64,000 nt of DNA from Sipunculus nudus. Its lineage: Eukaryota; Annelida; Sipuncula; Golfingiida; Sipunculidae. The notes under the pieces were generated by a model, which had not been told where the DNA came from, did no database searches, and saw only the letters and a program-made list of their open reading frames with translations. The position numbers and the translations under genes are program-made. Shown here piece by piece: positions 12,997 to 24,800 of this stretch; position 1 is the first letter of the stretch; the number at the start of each line of letters is the position of its first letter. The stretch lies in NCBI GenBank assembly GCA_026874595.1, contig CM049320.1, positions 15,360,488 through 15,424,487 on the forward strand. Direction: 5' to 3'.

Positions 12997-15900
12997 TGTA
13001 TATGTAATGTTACCTGCACTTTTTACTAATGTAGTAGAGGTATTAATACATTAATTTTTACTTCTTGTGAACACTGAAGTAGCCTAGCGCACAATCCTGA
13101 ATTTCCTATGCGTTTTAATAAAAAAAAAAGCTGAGTTGTACGCATATGAATTTATCACTTAAGAACGATAAAACGAAATCAGAGTAGGGATAAACGTAGA
13201 AGTGCAGGGAAACTTGAATTCAAGTACTGAGTAGAAGGATGGGGGTTTGGGTGTCCTTACGTTATCAATTCCCAGTCAGTGGAGATTCCAAGACATTCGC
13301 CCAAGTGTCTTAACGACATTATTTGATATATGAATATTTTCTTCTTAAATGTTGTAAATATTTAATGAAGGCCAGTAATGGATATAGGCAAGTTTCCTGG
13401 ACTCCACGGAGAATGTCTAAAACAAAACCACTCAATCGTGAGACTGAAATATTAATTTACCGATTAGTACACAATAAGATTTATGGCAAGTATTGCTTTT
13501 TAAACATCAGGTGGTATGAAATTACATTTACAACCATCCAATATGACATTTCAGAATGGTCGTAATCAAAATAGAATGGTCCTATATCGGAAACGGCCAT
13601 AAACCAAAACGAGCTCCAAATTTAAAATATTTATTTCCCCGTTAAGTGCTAGCAAAACTTTTCATCTTTTAATTAAAAATATTCTCTATAAAACCAAATC
13701 GAAAGAAGATCAGATAAACTATTTTAATTTAAGAGAGATATTCGTCATCTTTCAACGAATGCAATATCATAAATATTTCCTCGGATATTTTTCAGTCATG
13801 GATATTTTATAAAGGGTAAGGTGCGTAGTGTATAATTTAGGTCGGTTAGGTAGTTAAGAACGTATTCTACGTGTTCGGTTATTATGTCACCGGAGGTTTG
13901 ACCAACGAACAGAGAGAGGGCTCAGATAAGACCAGTGTAATTGTGATGTCATGACCTACATTCAGAAATAGATATTATACTCTTCCGTTATAAAGATAGT
14001 CTGAAGCTTTATTGACATCTGAGTTTCTAGGGTCTTGGAATTTTCCTGAGGCTGGCATAACTTGTGAGTTGGAAGTGACCATGTATTTCTTTCAGGTCTT
14101 GAACTAGTCTCACGCCAACTTACTCTCAGAGTAGTCCTGGGTACAATTCAAGTTACAAAACACAAAACATCAGGTTTGATATAACACTTGACTCCCGAAA
14201 CAGATATGGGAAATGAATAAGACCATACCAGTTTTTTTTTTTGTTTTTTTTTTTTAGCTCAGCTGACTGTAATTCATCCCATGTGGTCCTGCATATATTG
14301 TGAATTTAGCGAAAGCCAGGCACGAATTGTTGAACCTAAAACATTTTTTATATGACCTGTATTTTGGAATCTATGTGCACAAAATATGATTAGAACACTG
14401 AGAGCACACAGGTGAACACAACACGTATTTGTTAGACCTCGGAACTTAATAAGTAACATCCTGGGAGTTCTTAATTAAATCAGTTATCAATAATATCAGT
14501 TATTCACGCATGGATTGCCATTATGTCAAAATCAGCCTTGTTTCATGGTCCATGTGACACTTGATTAATGAAAGGTAATAACGATTTTTAACAGTATGTC
14601 AATCGAATGTAGATCAAGCCAATTCTATGATATTTTATTATGAAGCCAGTGAATGATTTCTTGATTTCTGTACAAGGCAAGGGAACCACAAAAGAAGTCA
14701 TAGCCCCTGGAACAACATACGTGTAGGGGTAATTAGGTTTTCAAGGAATGTGTCACATTTGGGGCCCATTGAAACAAAAGCAAGTTTTATCACCCAATAT
14801 TTAAAATGACCAGTTTGGTCACAACTTCTGATTAACTGAACTCTATAGCCTTATTCCGAAAATTTCAATTATGTTCAACAGTTCCATACCTGTCATTTTT
14901 CCCCTAATCATGAAAAATAAAATTTCGCAGATTTTTTATATAGGGAACTCATGAGGATACAGTTTATTATTTTTGTGAAGTGTCGCCCGTGCTGTGCCCT
15001 GGCCTTGGTACTTAACCTCCAGTCTCCTCCTGTGACAGGCCTGATCCGGCTGTCTAGGTCACATCGTATGAAGCCGTGCGCAAAATCACAATCGCTCCTC
15101 ACAGCGTCCTCACAGGGCCTACGTGGATTATTTGGACCATAAAGGAGTCCCCGGCAGCTTACACTGACGATGAAACTGTCACATTTTCTCTACCTCAGCT
15201 CAAGAGGGAATCCACGCGCCATCCTGTCATCAAAATCAGCTAGAGTGACAGGCTCGTTGGGTGGCCATTGAATTGTCGGATGTCAATGGGAGGACCTTGA
15301 GATCTGACAAGCTAAAATGTATATACAGAGAATATGACTTAGCCAGAATAAAACGTGTTACATTTTGCGTACAAAAGGGACCAACACTTCGTGAACAGAT
15401 TCACGAGAGGACGGTCTGCTTTTTTTTTTTTACAGCCTGCTGTTTTGCCGTTACTGGTGATAAGTTTCTCAAGTATTGTTGTATATATTTTGAATCACTA
15501 TACCACTTCTCTCGATATTTACATAAAACAAGTACAACCAAGAACCGGAAGAAACCAAAAGAGAGAAAGATAAGATGAAATAACGATTCCATTATGCCGG
15601 TCTCTCACGCTTTTCTTACAGAACCCAAATTTAGCCCTATCTGTCGATTATGTCTACACCTCCCTGACGATCTTATCTTCCGCTTAAAGCAATACGGAGT
15701 AATTTCCCTCGGGTTTGGTTTAATCGGAAACCCAGAAAAGATGACAGCCTACCGGATTATCTGCAAAGAACACCCGTCGACATAACGCAGCTTAATTTGA
15801 CCCGGCTGACGCTATTACAGCCAATCAGAATAGTTACAATCATTGCTGCGAGTCCATGGTACTTTTTGTGCTTTTTTTCTGTTTTTTTTTTTTTATTATT

Positions 15901-16629
15901 TTTTGTGCGGTCCCACTTTTCCTTCAAAATGTGATTGTCTCTCTTACACCGGGGTGAACATTTACCACCGTATTTTAACCTTGTTCTTTTTTATTAATTG
16001 TTAATTATTTAACACGCTTAGCTACTATTTCAAGAAATTCCCATCATTTTATCATATTTCATATATGAAAGTTGATGATGGCCCTACTGTAATTAAACAA
16101 AAAAATAAAAGGATTACATCTCAAACATCGTACGGAACTTTTTTATTTCATCAATTTAATGAAGCAAAGTGAGTTGGGAAACGTAACCTTTAGAGACAGG
16201 AACGTACGAAGTTCATTATTTAGATTTGCACAAGATATTCAATTCCTGGTGGGTACAATCAGATCCATGACATATGATATTTTCATTAATCATTTTAGCA
16301 AACAAACCAGCACGATTGTACATTAAACATGGTATTGATCTATAATGAAAATATAAAATTTCGGAGCTAGGAAGGATGGATTGATTAATTAATTCCTGGC
16401 ATGGAGAAGGGTATAGCCAGTTGGACACAAGCACTTAAAACTAACATTAACTATTTTAGATCATGCATAAAAAATATTTGTTTGGATATATTTACATGGA
16501 TTATACCAATGCAATGGATAGTTAAGTTTTTTTCCTGTAAAGTCTAATAAAAGTAATCATTGTAAAGTGATTTTGTTTTACAAGTCAGTAGCAGTTTAAA
16601 TAAAAATTTTAATAAACAAAAAAACAAAG
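12997..16629. other. Intergenic, no supported gene
   Basis: AT-rich. Short ORFs (13323-13565, 14951-15142, 15261-15578, 15594-15785, 16216-16434) show no family signal. T-rich runs lie at 14231-14255, 15420-15431 and 15879-15906. No tandem structure seen. Confidence 0.6.
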
Positions 16630-16784
16630 ACCAATTCGGTTTAGTGACCACCTTAAATGACGACCACGTTTTCACGGTCAGAATACCTTTTGCTCTTAAT
16701 AAAAGACCTCGCTGAGACAACCACTTCGAAAATGCGAAACCTTATCGCGGTTCCGTCGGTGGTCGTCATTTCAGCGTTTTACTG
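16630..16784. mobile_element. Pogo/Tigger-like terminal fragment
   Basis: TTCGGTTTAGTGACCACCTT at the left and GGTGGTCGTCATTTCAGCG then TTTTACTG|TA at the right are roughly inverted. The right end reads, in reverse, CAGTAAAACGCTGAAATGAC followed by GACCACC, a pogo-type terminus with TA. Confidence 0.5.
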
Positions 16785-17278
16785 TACATGTTTTCCCTTT
16801 AATTGATATTTATGGATCATTCACAAATATAAATATGCTTGGTATTAAGTAAAGACCACAGAGTGTTTCAAGTATTTCTGTGACCGCGTTAATACGAATG
16901 ATAAATAAATTGCCAGACTGCAAGCAGTTTTGTTGCTATTCCTCGTTTTATTTAATAAACTACATAATAATCCCATTTATTTTAACCTCGACAATGGATA
17001 TTTCGATTTAGTTGCAAGGTCTGTGATCCCATTATTGTACCCAAATAAATGGAATGATGTATAACATATAGAAAAGTGTGTAATATTTAGTATAATGTGT
17101 CAACAAAGTGACACTTCTAGCATACAAATATAACATTTCATTGTGATGATTACCTGCAAAGTAGGTTTTCCACACGTTTGTCTGTAAATCTTCAAGTATA
17201 ATCGATTCTGGGCACATTTAAGGAAAGTTTAGAACTGCAGAAACCCCCAGTTAAAAGCGTTCCATGTTCCACGCTCCA

Positions 17279-17847
17279 TAAGCGTACGTTCGCTGTGACA
17301 GTCACAACTAAAATGCGCCCTTGGACACGTGCCCGGTGACCACCTGGCAAAACTCAGTGAACCGTGAAAGCACCCTCTTGCCATCTGAATAAAGAATTTA
17401 AACCACGGGGGGTTGAAATTATCATTATCCAGACAACAAACTCACAGATGTGGGTAATGGAGAACTTTATTTTCTGAAAACTTCACAATGTAAAAATGCG
17501 CGTCGTCATAGTAAGCAAGTACACAAGTATACAGATAATAATAAAACAATGCAGTGCAATTAAAATATATTACGCTTCACACTACTGAAATGTGACACAA
17601 ATGTTACATTTTTCGGCCAATTCCACCAAATTGTATATTATATGATTATAGGTTATTTGCCATTGTACGAATTGCACTCAGCACTCAGAGGTTAAAATAA
17701 TAAGCGTGCGTTCGCTGTGATAGTCACAACGAAAAATGCGCCCTTGGACACGTGCCCGGTGACCACCTGGCGAAACCCAGTGAACCGTGAAAGCGCCCTC
17801 TTGCTATCTGAATAAAGACAATTTAAACCACAGGGGTTGAAATTAAC
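17279..17847. mobile_element. TRIM-like unit: two direct repeats of about 145 bp
   Basis: TAAGCGTACGTTCGCTGTGA at 17279-17420 returns as TAAGCGTGCGTTCGCTGTGA at 17701-17847. Both carry TTGGACACGTGCCCGGTGAC, GTGAACCGTGAAAGC and a poly(A)-signal-like GAATAAAG before AATTTAAACCAC and GGGTTGAAATTA. The 280 bp between them is non-coding. Short direct repeats around a small non-coding core fit a terminal-repeat retrotransposon in miniature, but no primer-binding site is certain. Confidence 0.5.
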
Positions 17848-17867
17848 CTATTGCTTAAATATATTGT

Positions 17868-18352
17868 TACAGGTGCTCCTTTTATTGTGTGACACGGGCG
17901 TAACTCGTGTTGTGACACCCTCGCCGGGCCGTTTCTTACATTCTATGTTTAATCCGTACTGGTTGAACTCTCGTTGTCATGCTGGCTTGGGGTTTTCACG
18001 CCTGGCCGAGGTCACATGATGACCCTGGTATGTAGAGATACACACAGCGATGATTTTCTAGAGAATTCCTGTGACGCGTGCTTACCGTGTATGGTGTATT
18101 TTTCATCGAATGTTCTAGAGGTGGAAAATTCTCGGCTTGGGGTGAAGAGTATATAAAGGGGCTGTGTTTTAGAGCCGTGAGAGAGCAGCAGAGAAGATTT
18201 CCAGTGGACGCAGAAGCGTGTGTCAGTTTCTGGGACCGTATCCGACGAGTGCGGCAATTATAGATTTTCTCCAACTTCTCCTGGATTTTGTGCATTTGGA
18301 CTTCAGTTTACTTTCTGTATTGTTACAAGAGCTTTACACTGGACTGTCATGA
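17868..18352 (+). mobile_element. LTR-like promoter segment, copy B (plus strand)
   Basis: It starts TGTTACAGGTGCTCCTTTTA. It contains the TATA block GAGTATATAAAGGGGCTGTG at about 18149, then TTTTAGAGCCGTGAGAGAG, CCAGTGGACGCAGAAGCGTG, GTGCGGCAATTATAGATTTT and ATTGTTACAAGAGCTTTACA. The reverse complement of 6111-6610 has the same blocks in the same order. TG start, a TATA box about 280 bp in and transcription-start-like sequence after it suggest a solo LTR or a fragment of one. No gag or pol is found nearby. Confidence 0.55.
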
Positions 18353-19196
18353 ATTAATATTCTATGTCTACTTGCTTTTGTGCTGTATGGTAATTGTTTT
18401 TTTTTTTCCCCTTAAGACTTCAATTTAATGTATAATTAGTTAAATTACATTAAGCCAATTAGTAAGAGTCACATCATGGCTATTTTACTTTTAATACCAG
18501 AACTGAGTGTAGAGCATAAATATTTATGTTGCTTTTAAATACAAAAAAATACAAAATAAAGAAAATGTGTTCCAACATCAGGAAATATCATAACTTATTC
18601 TTGCAATATTTGGAAGTAAAAGAATGTTTTAGCTCTGTAAGGTCAGACTATATTTGTAACACAGTCTTTGTGGAGGTGATTATGATTTTTGCAAAAAGAA
18701 AAAAAATGAAGGATAGGGTGAAAGAATTGTTGATTCGTCACATGTGCTTTAACATCTCTAATTTGATATATTTTTTTTTCTCACGGCTCCTCGGCTAATA
18801 CTCGAGCTCGCGACCTGTGTTGTGGTGTGTCTGGTGCGCTGCCTGGTCCACAGAAGCCGGTAAAATGCAAATGATTACATTTTAATGATTGTATTTTCAC
18901 CATATAGATATCAACATGTTACTAACGATTGAATATCTGGACTTTCCAGTTAATATCCAAATTATAAAGAAATAAAATTTATATTATTGCCGGTCCCACG
19001 TAAACCCCTTTCCCCTGAAGTGATTACGTTATTTTAAGAGAGCAGTAGTCGAGGAACAGAAAATTGTCATCCTTTTTAAAGGTGCCTCAAAATGTCTTCT
19101 TTACATTGCATATTTAAACATTTTCTCCCATACCCTCCCCCTGTACCTGTAAGTAACTATCAAAATGGACATGGCTTCACATTATATAACCATATA
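18353..19196. other. Intergenic, no supported gene
   Basis: AT-rich. ORF 18526-18798 is Lys/Phe-rich and looks like a chance frame. Nothing else supported. Confidence 0.6.
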
Positions 19197-20139
19197 CAGT
19201 CGAATCTCTATAATGTAGGCACCGTTGGGACTGAACCAAAGTGCCCACTTTATAGAGGTGCCCACTATATGGAGGTAATGAGTGCTGCCCCCTAGTACGA
19301 TATATTGCTTGTTATATATATAATTATAAGCACAAAATGGCAAAGCAGCATGCGGTATTTAGAATAACATGGGAAGTAATAATTGTTAATGATCTATTCT
19401 TGTGTGATACACTTTGAATGAATGTGTTAATTTTTTACAATTCTTATACTTGGTGAAAAAGTCTGTGATTGTATATTGTTTGGAGCAAAGTGCACATTGT
19501 AGCTTTGCATTTGCTTTTAGAGAGTCCAGACTGAACACCATTTCAACAGTATGAGTCGTTATGTAACAACTGTTAAATAAACACTGCCCTGGTCTGGTGG
19601 GCATATACCTGACTAGCTTTGATTGGCATGAGGGACATTTAGCTGTGTCAGCAGGGCTTCCTTCCACTCTTGGTAGCCAAACAAATAAATATTAATTAAT
19701 TAGCACTGGGGTGATCTCTGATTTGAGCCGGTGCAGGCATATTAATCTAATTGTATGCATGCATCCGAAGCTAAGTTTTGAGTTAAGTATAATCATTATT
19801 ATGCAATGTTCACTTGTACACCTCTGAACTTGGTTCATTTGTTTTGATTGTTATAATTAAAATTTATGAATATATATTAAATTATTAAGAATTAATATTA
19901 TCTTTTAACTTTAAAAGTGCTATAAAGACGGCTTACAAAGTTACTGTTAGGAGATAGTTCAACCTCGAAAATCAGTGAAGTGCCCACATTAGCTCTGGAA
20001 AACTGCCCACTTTACAGAATATAGAGGTACCCACATTAGCTAAACATAATAAAGAGAAGAAAAAACGGGACTGCCCAAAAGTGCCCACTTTATAGAGGTG
20101 CCCACTTTATAGAGGTGCCCACTAGGAGAGGTTCCACTG
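19197..20139. mobile_element. Tigger/pogo-like DNA transposon with zinc-ribbon ORF
   Basis: The left terminus CAGTCGAATCTCTATAATGT and the right terminus AGAGGTTCCACTG are inverted matches (CAGTSGAAYCTCT) and both abut TA. Repeats of GTGCCCACTTTATAGAGGTG lie at both ends (about 19240-19275 and 19978-20125). CAGT termini with TA duplication and this TIR style are typical of Tigger/pogo members of IS630-Tc1-mariner. There is no transposase; the only notable ORF is the minus-strand one at 19386-19667. Confidence 0.7.
19386..19667 (-). CDS. Small zinc-ribbon-like ORF inside a transposon
   Basis: About 93 codons on the minus strand from a GTG near 19667; the frame is open a little further, to a stop at 19692-19694. 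It carries CPSC near residue 11 and CALC near residue 58, spaced like the two knuckles of a zinc ribbon, with a hydrophobic middle (CLFNSCYITTHTVEMVFSLD) and a basic C-terminal end. There is no initiator ATG at the start, so an exon beginning after CTACCAAG is possible. I do not recognise the family. It may be a captured host exon, part of the element's own protein, or chance. Confidence 0.4.
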   Translation of the reverse strand: MEGSPADTAKCPSCQSKLVRYMPTRPGQCLFNSCYITTHTVEMVFSLDSLKANAKLQCALCSKQYTITDFFTKYKNCKKLTHSFKVYHTRIDH

Positions 20140-20236
20140 TAGTTGAAATTATAAAATATAATTTCCAATGGCTGAAAATATATTAAAAAATATATTACGT
20201 ATATATATATATATATACACTAAATATAAATATATA

Positions 20237-20428
20237 TATAACACTAAATTCACTACAGGCTACGGGATGCGACCCGATCCTCAGGTGAATGTTGCTAACA
20301 GCATGGTTTGAAAAGCCGAGACTTTACCGAGGGCAATTCATTCTAACAATATTTACCAGAGGATCGGGTCGCATCCCGTGAAACAGTCTGTAGCGAATTT
20401 ATTGTTGTTTATCTTCAGTGTTATATCG
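20237..20428. mobile_element. Foldback/MITE-like element with long inverted arms
   Basis: The left arm ATATAACACTAAATTCACTA, CAGGCTACGGGATGCGACCC, GATCCTC (20237-20282) is mirrored by the right arm GAGGATCGGGTCGCATCCCG, CAGTCTGTAGCGAATTTA..CAGTGTTATAT (about 20357-20428). The right arm has small insertions. The centre (about 75 bp) is unique. TA microsatellites flank both sides, a preferred target for such elements. Confidence 0.75.
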
Positions 20429-20482
20429 CTCTGGCCTTGTCTGAAGGGCATACAGCACTTTACACCGGAGTGTAACTCTACC

Positions 20483-20494
20483 TTTATATATAAA

Positions 20495-20539
<45 letters not shown>

Positions 20540-20548
20540 TTTTATATA
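20483..20548. repeat. (TA)n microsatellite
   Basis: TATATAAATATTTATATA-type run just right of the foldback element. Confidence 0.9.
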
Positions 20549-20699
20549 ATGTATCATATACTGTAAGTTTAAATTACTCTACTGGATCCAGTTAGTTCAA
20601 GTTCAAATTACACAAACTGATAACTGACGATATATTTTTAATGCTCCCTTGCATGGTTGAGCACATTCACTATGATGTATTGAACTTCTATGTGTATTA

Positions 20700-20714
20700 C
20701 TTTGATAATATATA

Positions 20715-20769
<55 letters not shown>

Positions 20770-20785
20770 GTATATATTATTGCTT
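20700..20785. repeat. (TA)n/(GTATA)n microsatellite
   Basis: Alternating TA run with TACATATA interruptions. Confidence 0.95.
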
Positions 20786-21437
20786 AATACCCATCAACCG
20801 CTAACCCACTATATAAGCGCCCCCTGTTCTCGAATTTCACGATCCGTGATTGTTTTTAGAGTACCATAAACTATACATATGTTTGCCCGTTTGGTGTTAC
20901 TTAAAAATACATTCAGATTTCAGTAACTGTCATTTATTCTATTCATTTCACTCTTGTTTTGTAAATATGCAGAGGGATTTATTATTGTACTATTATTTGA
21001 CGTAATTTAATCTTGAAACCGGATCTTTCAATTCATCTTCCCTGATAGGTACACCAGTATGACAATAATCAATAGATTAAGGGTCAAGCTTTCAGTGCGG
21101 AGCTGTTATTGTGTGCTGAAAATCTACACTTCTAGATTTTAATCAAGCTATTGAAAACCCGACACGTCTGTTGTGTGAACTGTAAATGGGACGGTTTGTC
21201 TTAAACCATTGTCTGGGGTAGCTTCAGGTCAATCTCATACGACAGTTTTAATCATGAAAATCAACGCCAGACACATCTGTGCCTGGAATAAAATGAATAG
21301 TTATCTGAGCTGTCTAAGATTGAAGAAGAGTGTCAGGATATATAGTTACACTCTTACTTTGAATTAAAATAATGAGAGACAGAAACACGGCAGGATGGAG
21401 AATAAAGAACCGATTTCAAGAGCCAGAATTTAACAGA

Positions 21438-21629
21438 GAGAAGCTCTGAGGGACAACTCAAACAACCACACAGACAGGAAGAAAGAGAGAGGGGAATTTG
21501 TCGTGCAAACTCAAATGCCTACACATGATAACTGTGTGTGTGTGTGTGGTGTGTGTGTGAGAGAGAGAGATAGAGAGAGAGAGACAGAGAGAGACAGACA
21601 GACAGACAGAGACTCTGAGGGACAACTCA
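21438..21629. repeat. Microsatellite-bearing tandem unit, left of the 7.3-kb element
   Basis: CTCTGAGGGACAACTCAAAC, ACAGGAAGAAAGAGAGAGGG, GTCGTGCAAACTCAAATGCC, ATGATAACTGTGTGTGTGTG, GA and GACA runs, then a second GACTCTGAGGGACAACTCAA, where the next unit is cut by the 7.3-kb insertion. Confidence 0.9.
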
Positions 21630-21860
21630 ACAAGTGACCCAGGGGTCATGACGCTCAGCTGACCAGGAAGACATTGACAAAAGTAATTTTATCATCTGAA
21701 TGTCAAATTTGAATGAAATACTTTTTTCCAAACTTGACCTTTTGTATAAAATCATCCAATATTCATCGGGGTACTATGGAGCTCTGTAGCATGAAGGATA
21801 TGGGTAACAGACACCTATTTTCAAGGTTTACAAGATGACTTTTCAGGGGTGTCCCAGCAT

Positions 21861-24800
21861 GTCAAAAAATAAAATTCTAGGTCCAGTTATTATGATTTGT
21901 GCCCTGTTAACAAATCCAAATGTTTATTCTGGGGGGTATTTCAAAGCCGCATAGGATGAAGGATATGGGTAACAGAGATGCAATTTCAGGTGCACAAGGA
22001 GACTTTTCAGGGGCCTCCCAGCATATCAAGAAAGGAGATTCTAGGTCAAGTCATTATAATATGTGCTCTGTTTACAGATGACCAAATCTTTATTCTGGGG
22101 AGTACTTCGGAGCCCCAGAGCATGAAGGATATGGGTAACAGGGACCTTATTTCGGGTTTCCATGTAGACCTTTTATGGGCTTCCCTGGAGGTGAGGACAG
22201 AAGATTCTAGGTCCAGTCATTATGATTTGTGCCCTGTTTACAGATGACCAAATGTTTAAAGATCACAAAAGTAGAGAAAAAAATCGTAAAAAATTAAAAA
22301 AATATAGGTGGCACCACCAATCTCCAGAAATTGATGAAACACTCCATGATCAATATCCATGCAAAGAATCATGGTGATTAATGCATTAGTTGTTCAGATA
22401 CTTGAGCTTTTGTATTAAATTTTGCATTATTCTGGGGGGTACTTCAGAACCCCATAGTTCAAAGAATATAGGTCACAGTGACCTAATTTCAGGTTTACAA
22501 GGAGAATTTCCATAGACCTCCCAGGATTTCAAGTAAGAAGATTCCCGGTCTAGCGGTTACAATTTGTGCCCTGTTAACAGACAGACGCCTGGATGGCCGG
22601 ACAGACAACGGACAAAAGGTGATCCCTACAGCTCAGATGACTTTCAGTCAGCTGAGCTAAAAATTGAAAAAATACAGGTGGCGCCACCAGAATGCAGAAA
22701 CTGATGAAACATTTCATGATCAATATCCATGCAAAGAATCATGGTGATCAATATAATAATTGTTCAGATACTTGAGCTTTTGTATCAAATTTTCCATTAT
22801 TCTGGGGGGTACTTCGGAGCCCCATAGCTCAGAGGTTATGGGTAACAGAGACCTAATTTCAAGTTTTTAAGGAGACTTTTCATGGGCCTCTCAGCATGTC
22901 AAGAGAGAAGATTCTAGGTCCAGTTGTTACGATTTGTGCCATGTTAACAGATGACCGCATCTTATGAGGTCTCAAAAATAGAGAAAAAAATTTGTAAAAA
23001 TAAAAAAAAACACAGGTGGCGCCACCATACTGCAGAAACTGATTACACATTCCATGATCAATATCCATGCAAAGAATCATGGTGATCACTGCAATAGTTG
23101 TTTAGATACTTGAGCTTTTGTATCAAATTGTCCATTATTCTGAGGGATACTTCAGATGACTTACAGTCAGCTGAGCTAAAAACACTTAATGGCCAAAATC
23201 CATGCAAAGAATCATGATGATCTCCGTATTAGTTGTTCAGATACTTCAGCTTTTGTATCAAATTGTCCATTATTCTGAGGGATACTTCAGAGTCCTGTAG
23301 CTTGAAGGATATGGGTAACAGAGACCTAATTTCAAGTTTCCACAGGCACTCTTCATGGGCCTCCTTGCATGTCAAAAAATAAAATTCTAGGTCCAGTTAT
23401 TATGATTTGTGCCCTGTTAACAAATCCAAATGTTTATTCTGGGGGGTATTTCAAAGCCGCATAGGATGAAGGATATGGGTAACAGAGATGTAATTTCAGG
23501 TGCACAAGGAGACTTTTCAGGGGCCTCCCAGCATATCAAGAAAGGAGATTCTAGGTCAAGTCATTATAATATGTGCTCTGTTTACAGATGACCAAATCTT
23601 TATTCTGGGGAGTACTTCGGAGCCCCAGGGCATGAAGGATATGGGTAACAGGGACCTTATTTCGGGTTTCCATGTAGCCTTTTATGGGCTTCCCTGGAGG
23701 TGAGGACAGAAGATTCTAGGTCCAGTCATTATGATTTGTGCCCTGTTAATATATGACCAAATCTTTATTCTGGGGGGTACTTCAGAGCCCCATAGCTTAC
23801 AGAATATTGGTAACAGGGACCTTATTTCGGGTTTCCATGTAGACCTTTTATGGGCTTCCCTGGAGGTGAGGACAGAAGATTCTAGGTCCAGTCATTATGA
23901 TTTGTGCCCTGTTTACAGATGACCAAATGTTTAAAGATCACAAAAGTAGAGAAAAAAATCGTAAAAAATAAAAAAAATATAGGTGGCACCACCAATCTCC
24001 AGAAATTGATGAAACACTCCATGATCAATATCCATGCAGAGAATCATGGTGATTAATGCATTAGTTGTTCAGATACTTGAGCTTTTGTATTAAATTTTGC
24101 ATTATTCTGGGGGGTACTTCAGAACCCCATAGCTCAAAGAATATAGGTCACAGTGGCCTAATTTCAGGTTTACAAGGAGAATTTCCATAGACCTCCCAGG
24201 ATTTCAAGTAAGAAGATTCCCGGTCTAGCGGTTACAATTTGTGCCCTGTTAACAGACAGACGCCTGGATGGCCGGACAGACAACGGACAAAAGGTGATCC
24301 CTACAGCTCAGATGACTTTCAGTCAGCTGAGCTAAAAATTGAAAAAATACAGGTGGCGCCACCAGAATGCAGAAACTGATGAAACATTTCATGATCAATA
24401 TCCATGCAAAGAATCATGGTGATCAATATAATAATTGTTCAGATACTTGAGCTTTTGTATCAAATTTTCCATTATTCTGGGGGGTACTTCGGAGCCCCAT
24501 AGCTCAGAGGTTATGGGTAACAGAGACCTAATTTCAAGTTTTTAAGGAGACTTTTCATGGGCCTCTCAGCATGTCAAGAGAGAAGATTCTAGGTCCAGTT
24601 GTTACGATTTGTGCCATGTTAACAGATGACCGCATCTTATGAGGTCTCAAAAATAGAGAAAAAAATTTGTAAAAATAAAAAAAAAACACAAGTGGCGCCA
24701 CCATACTGCAGAAACTGATTACACATTCCATGATCAATATCCATGCAAAGAATCATGGTGATCACTGCAATAGTTGTTTAGATACTTGAGCTTTTGTATC

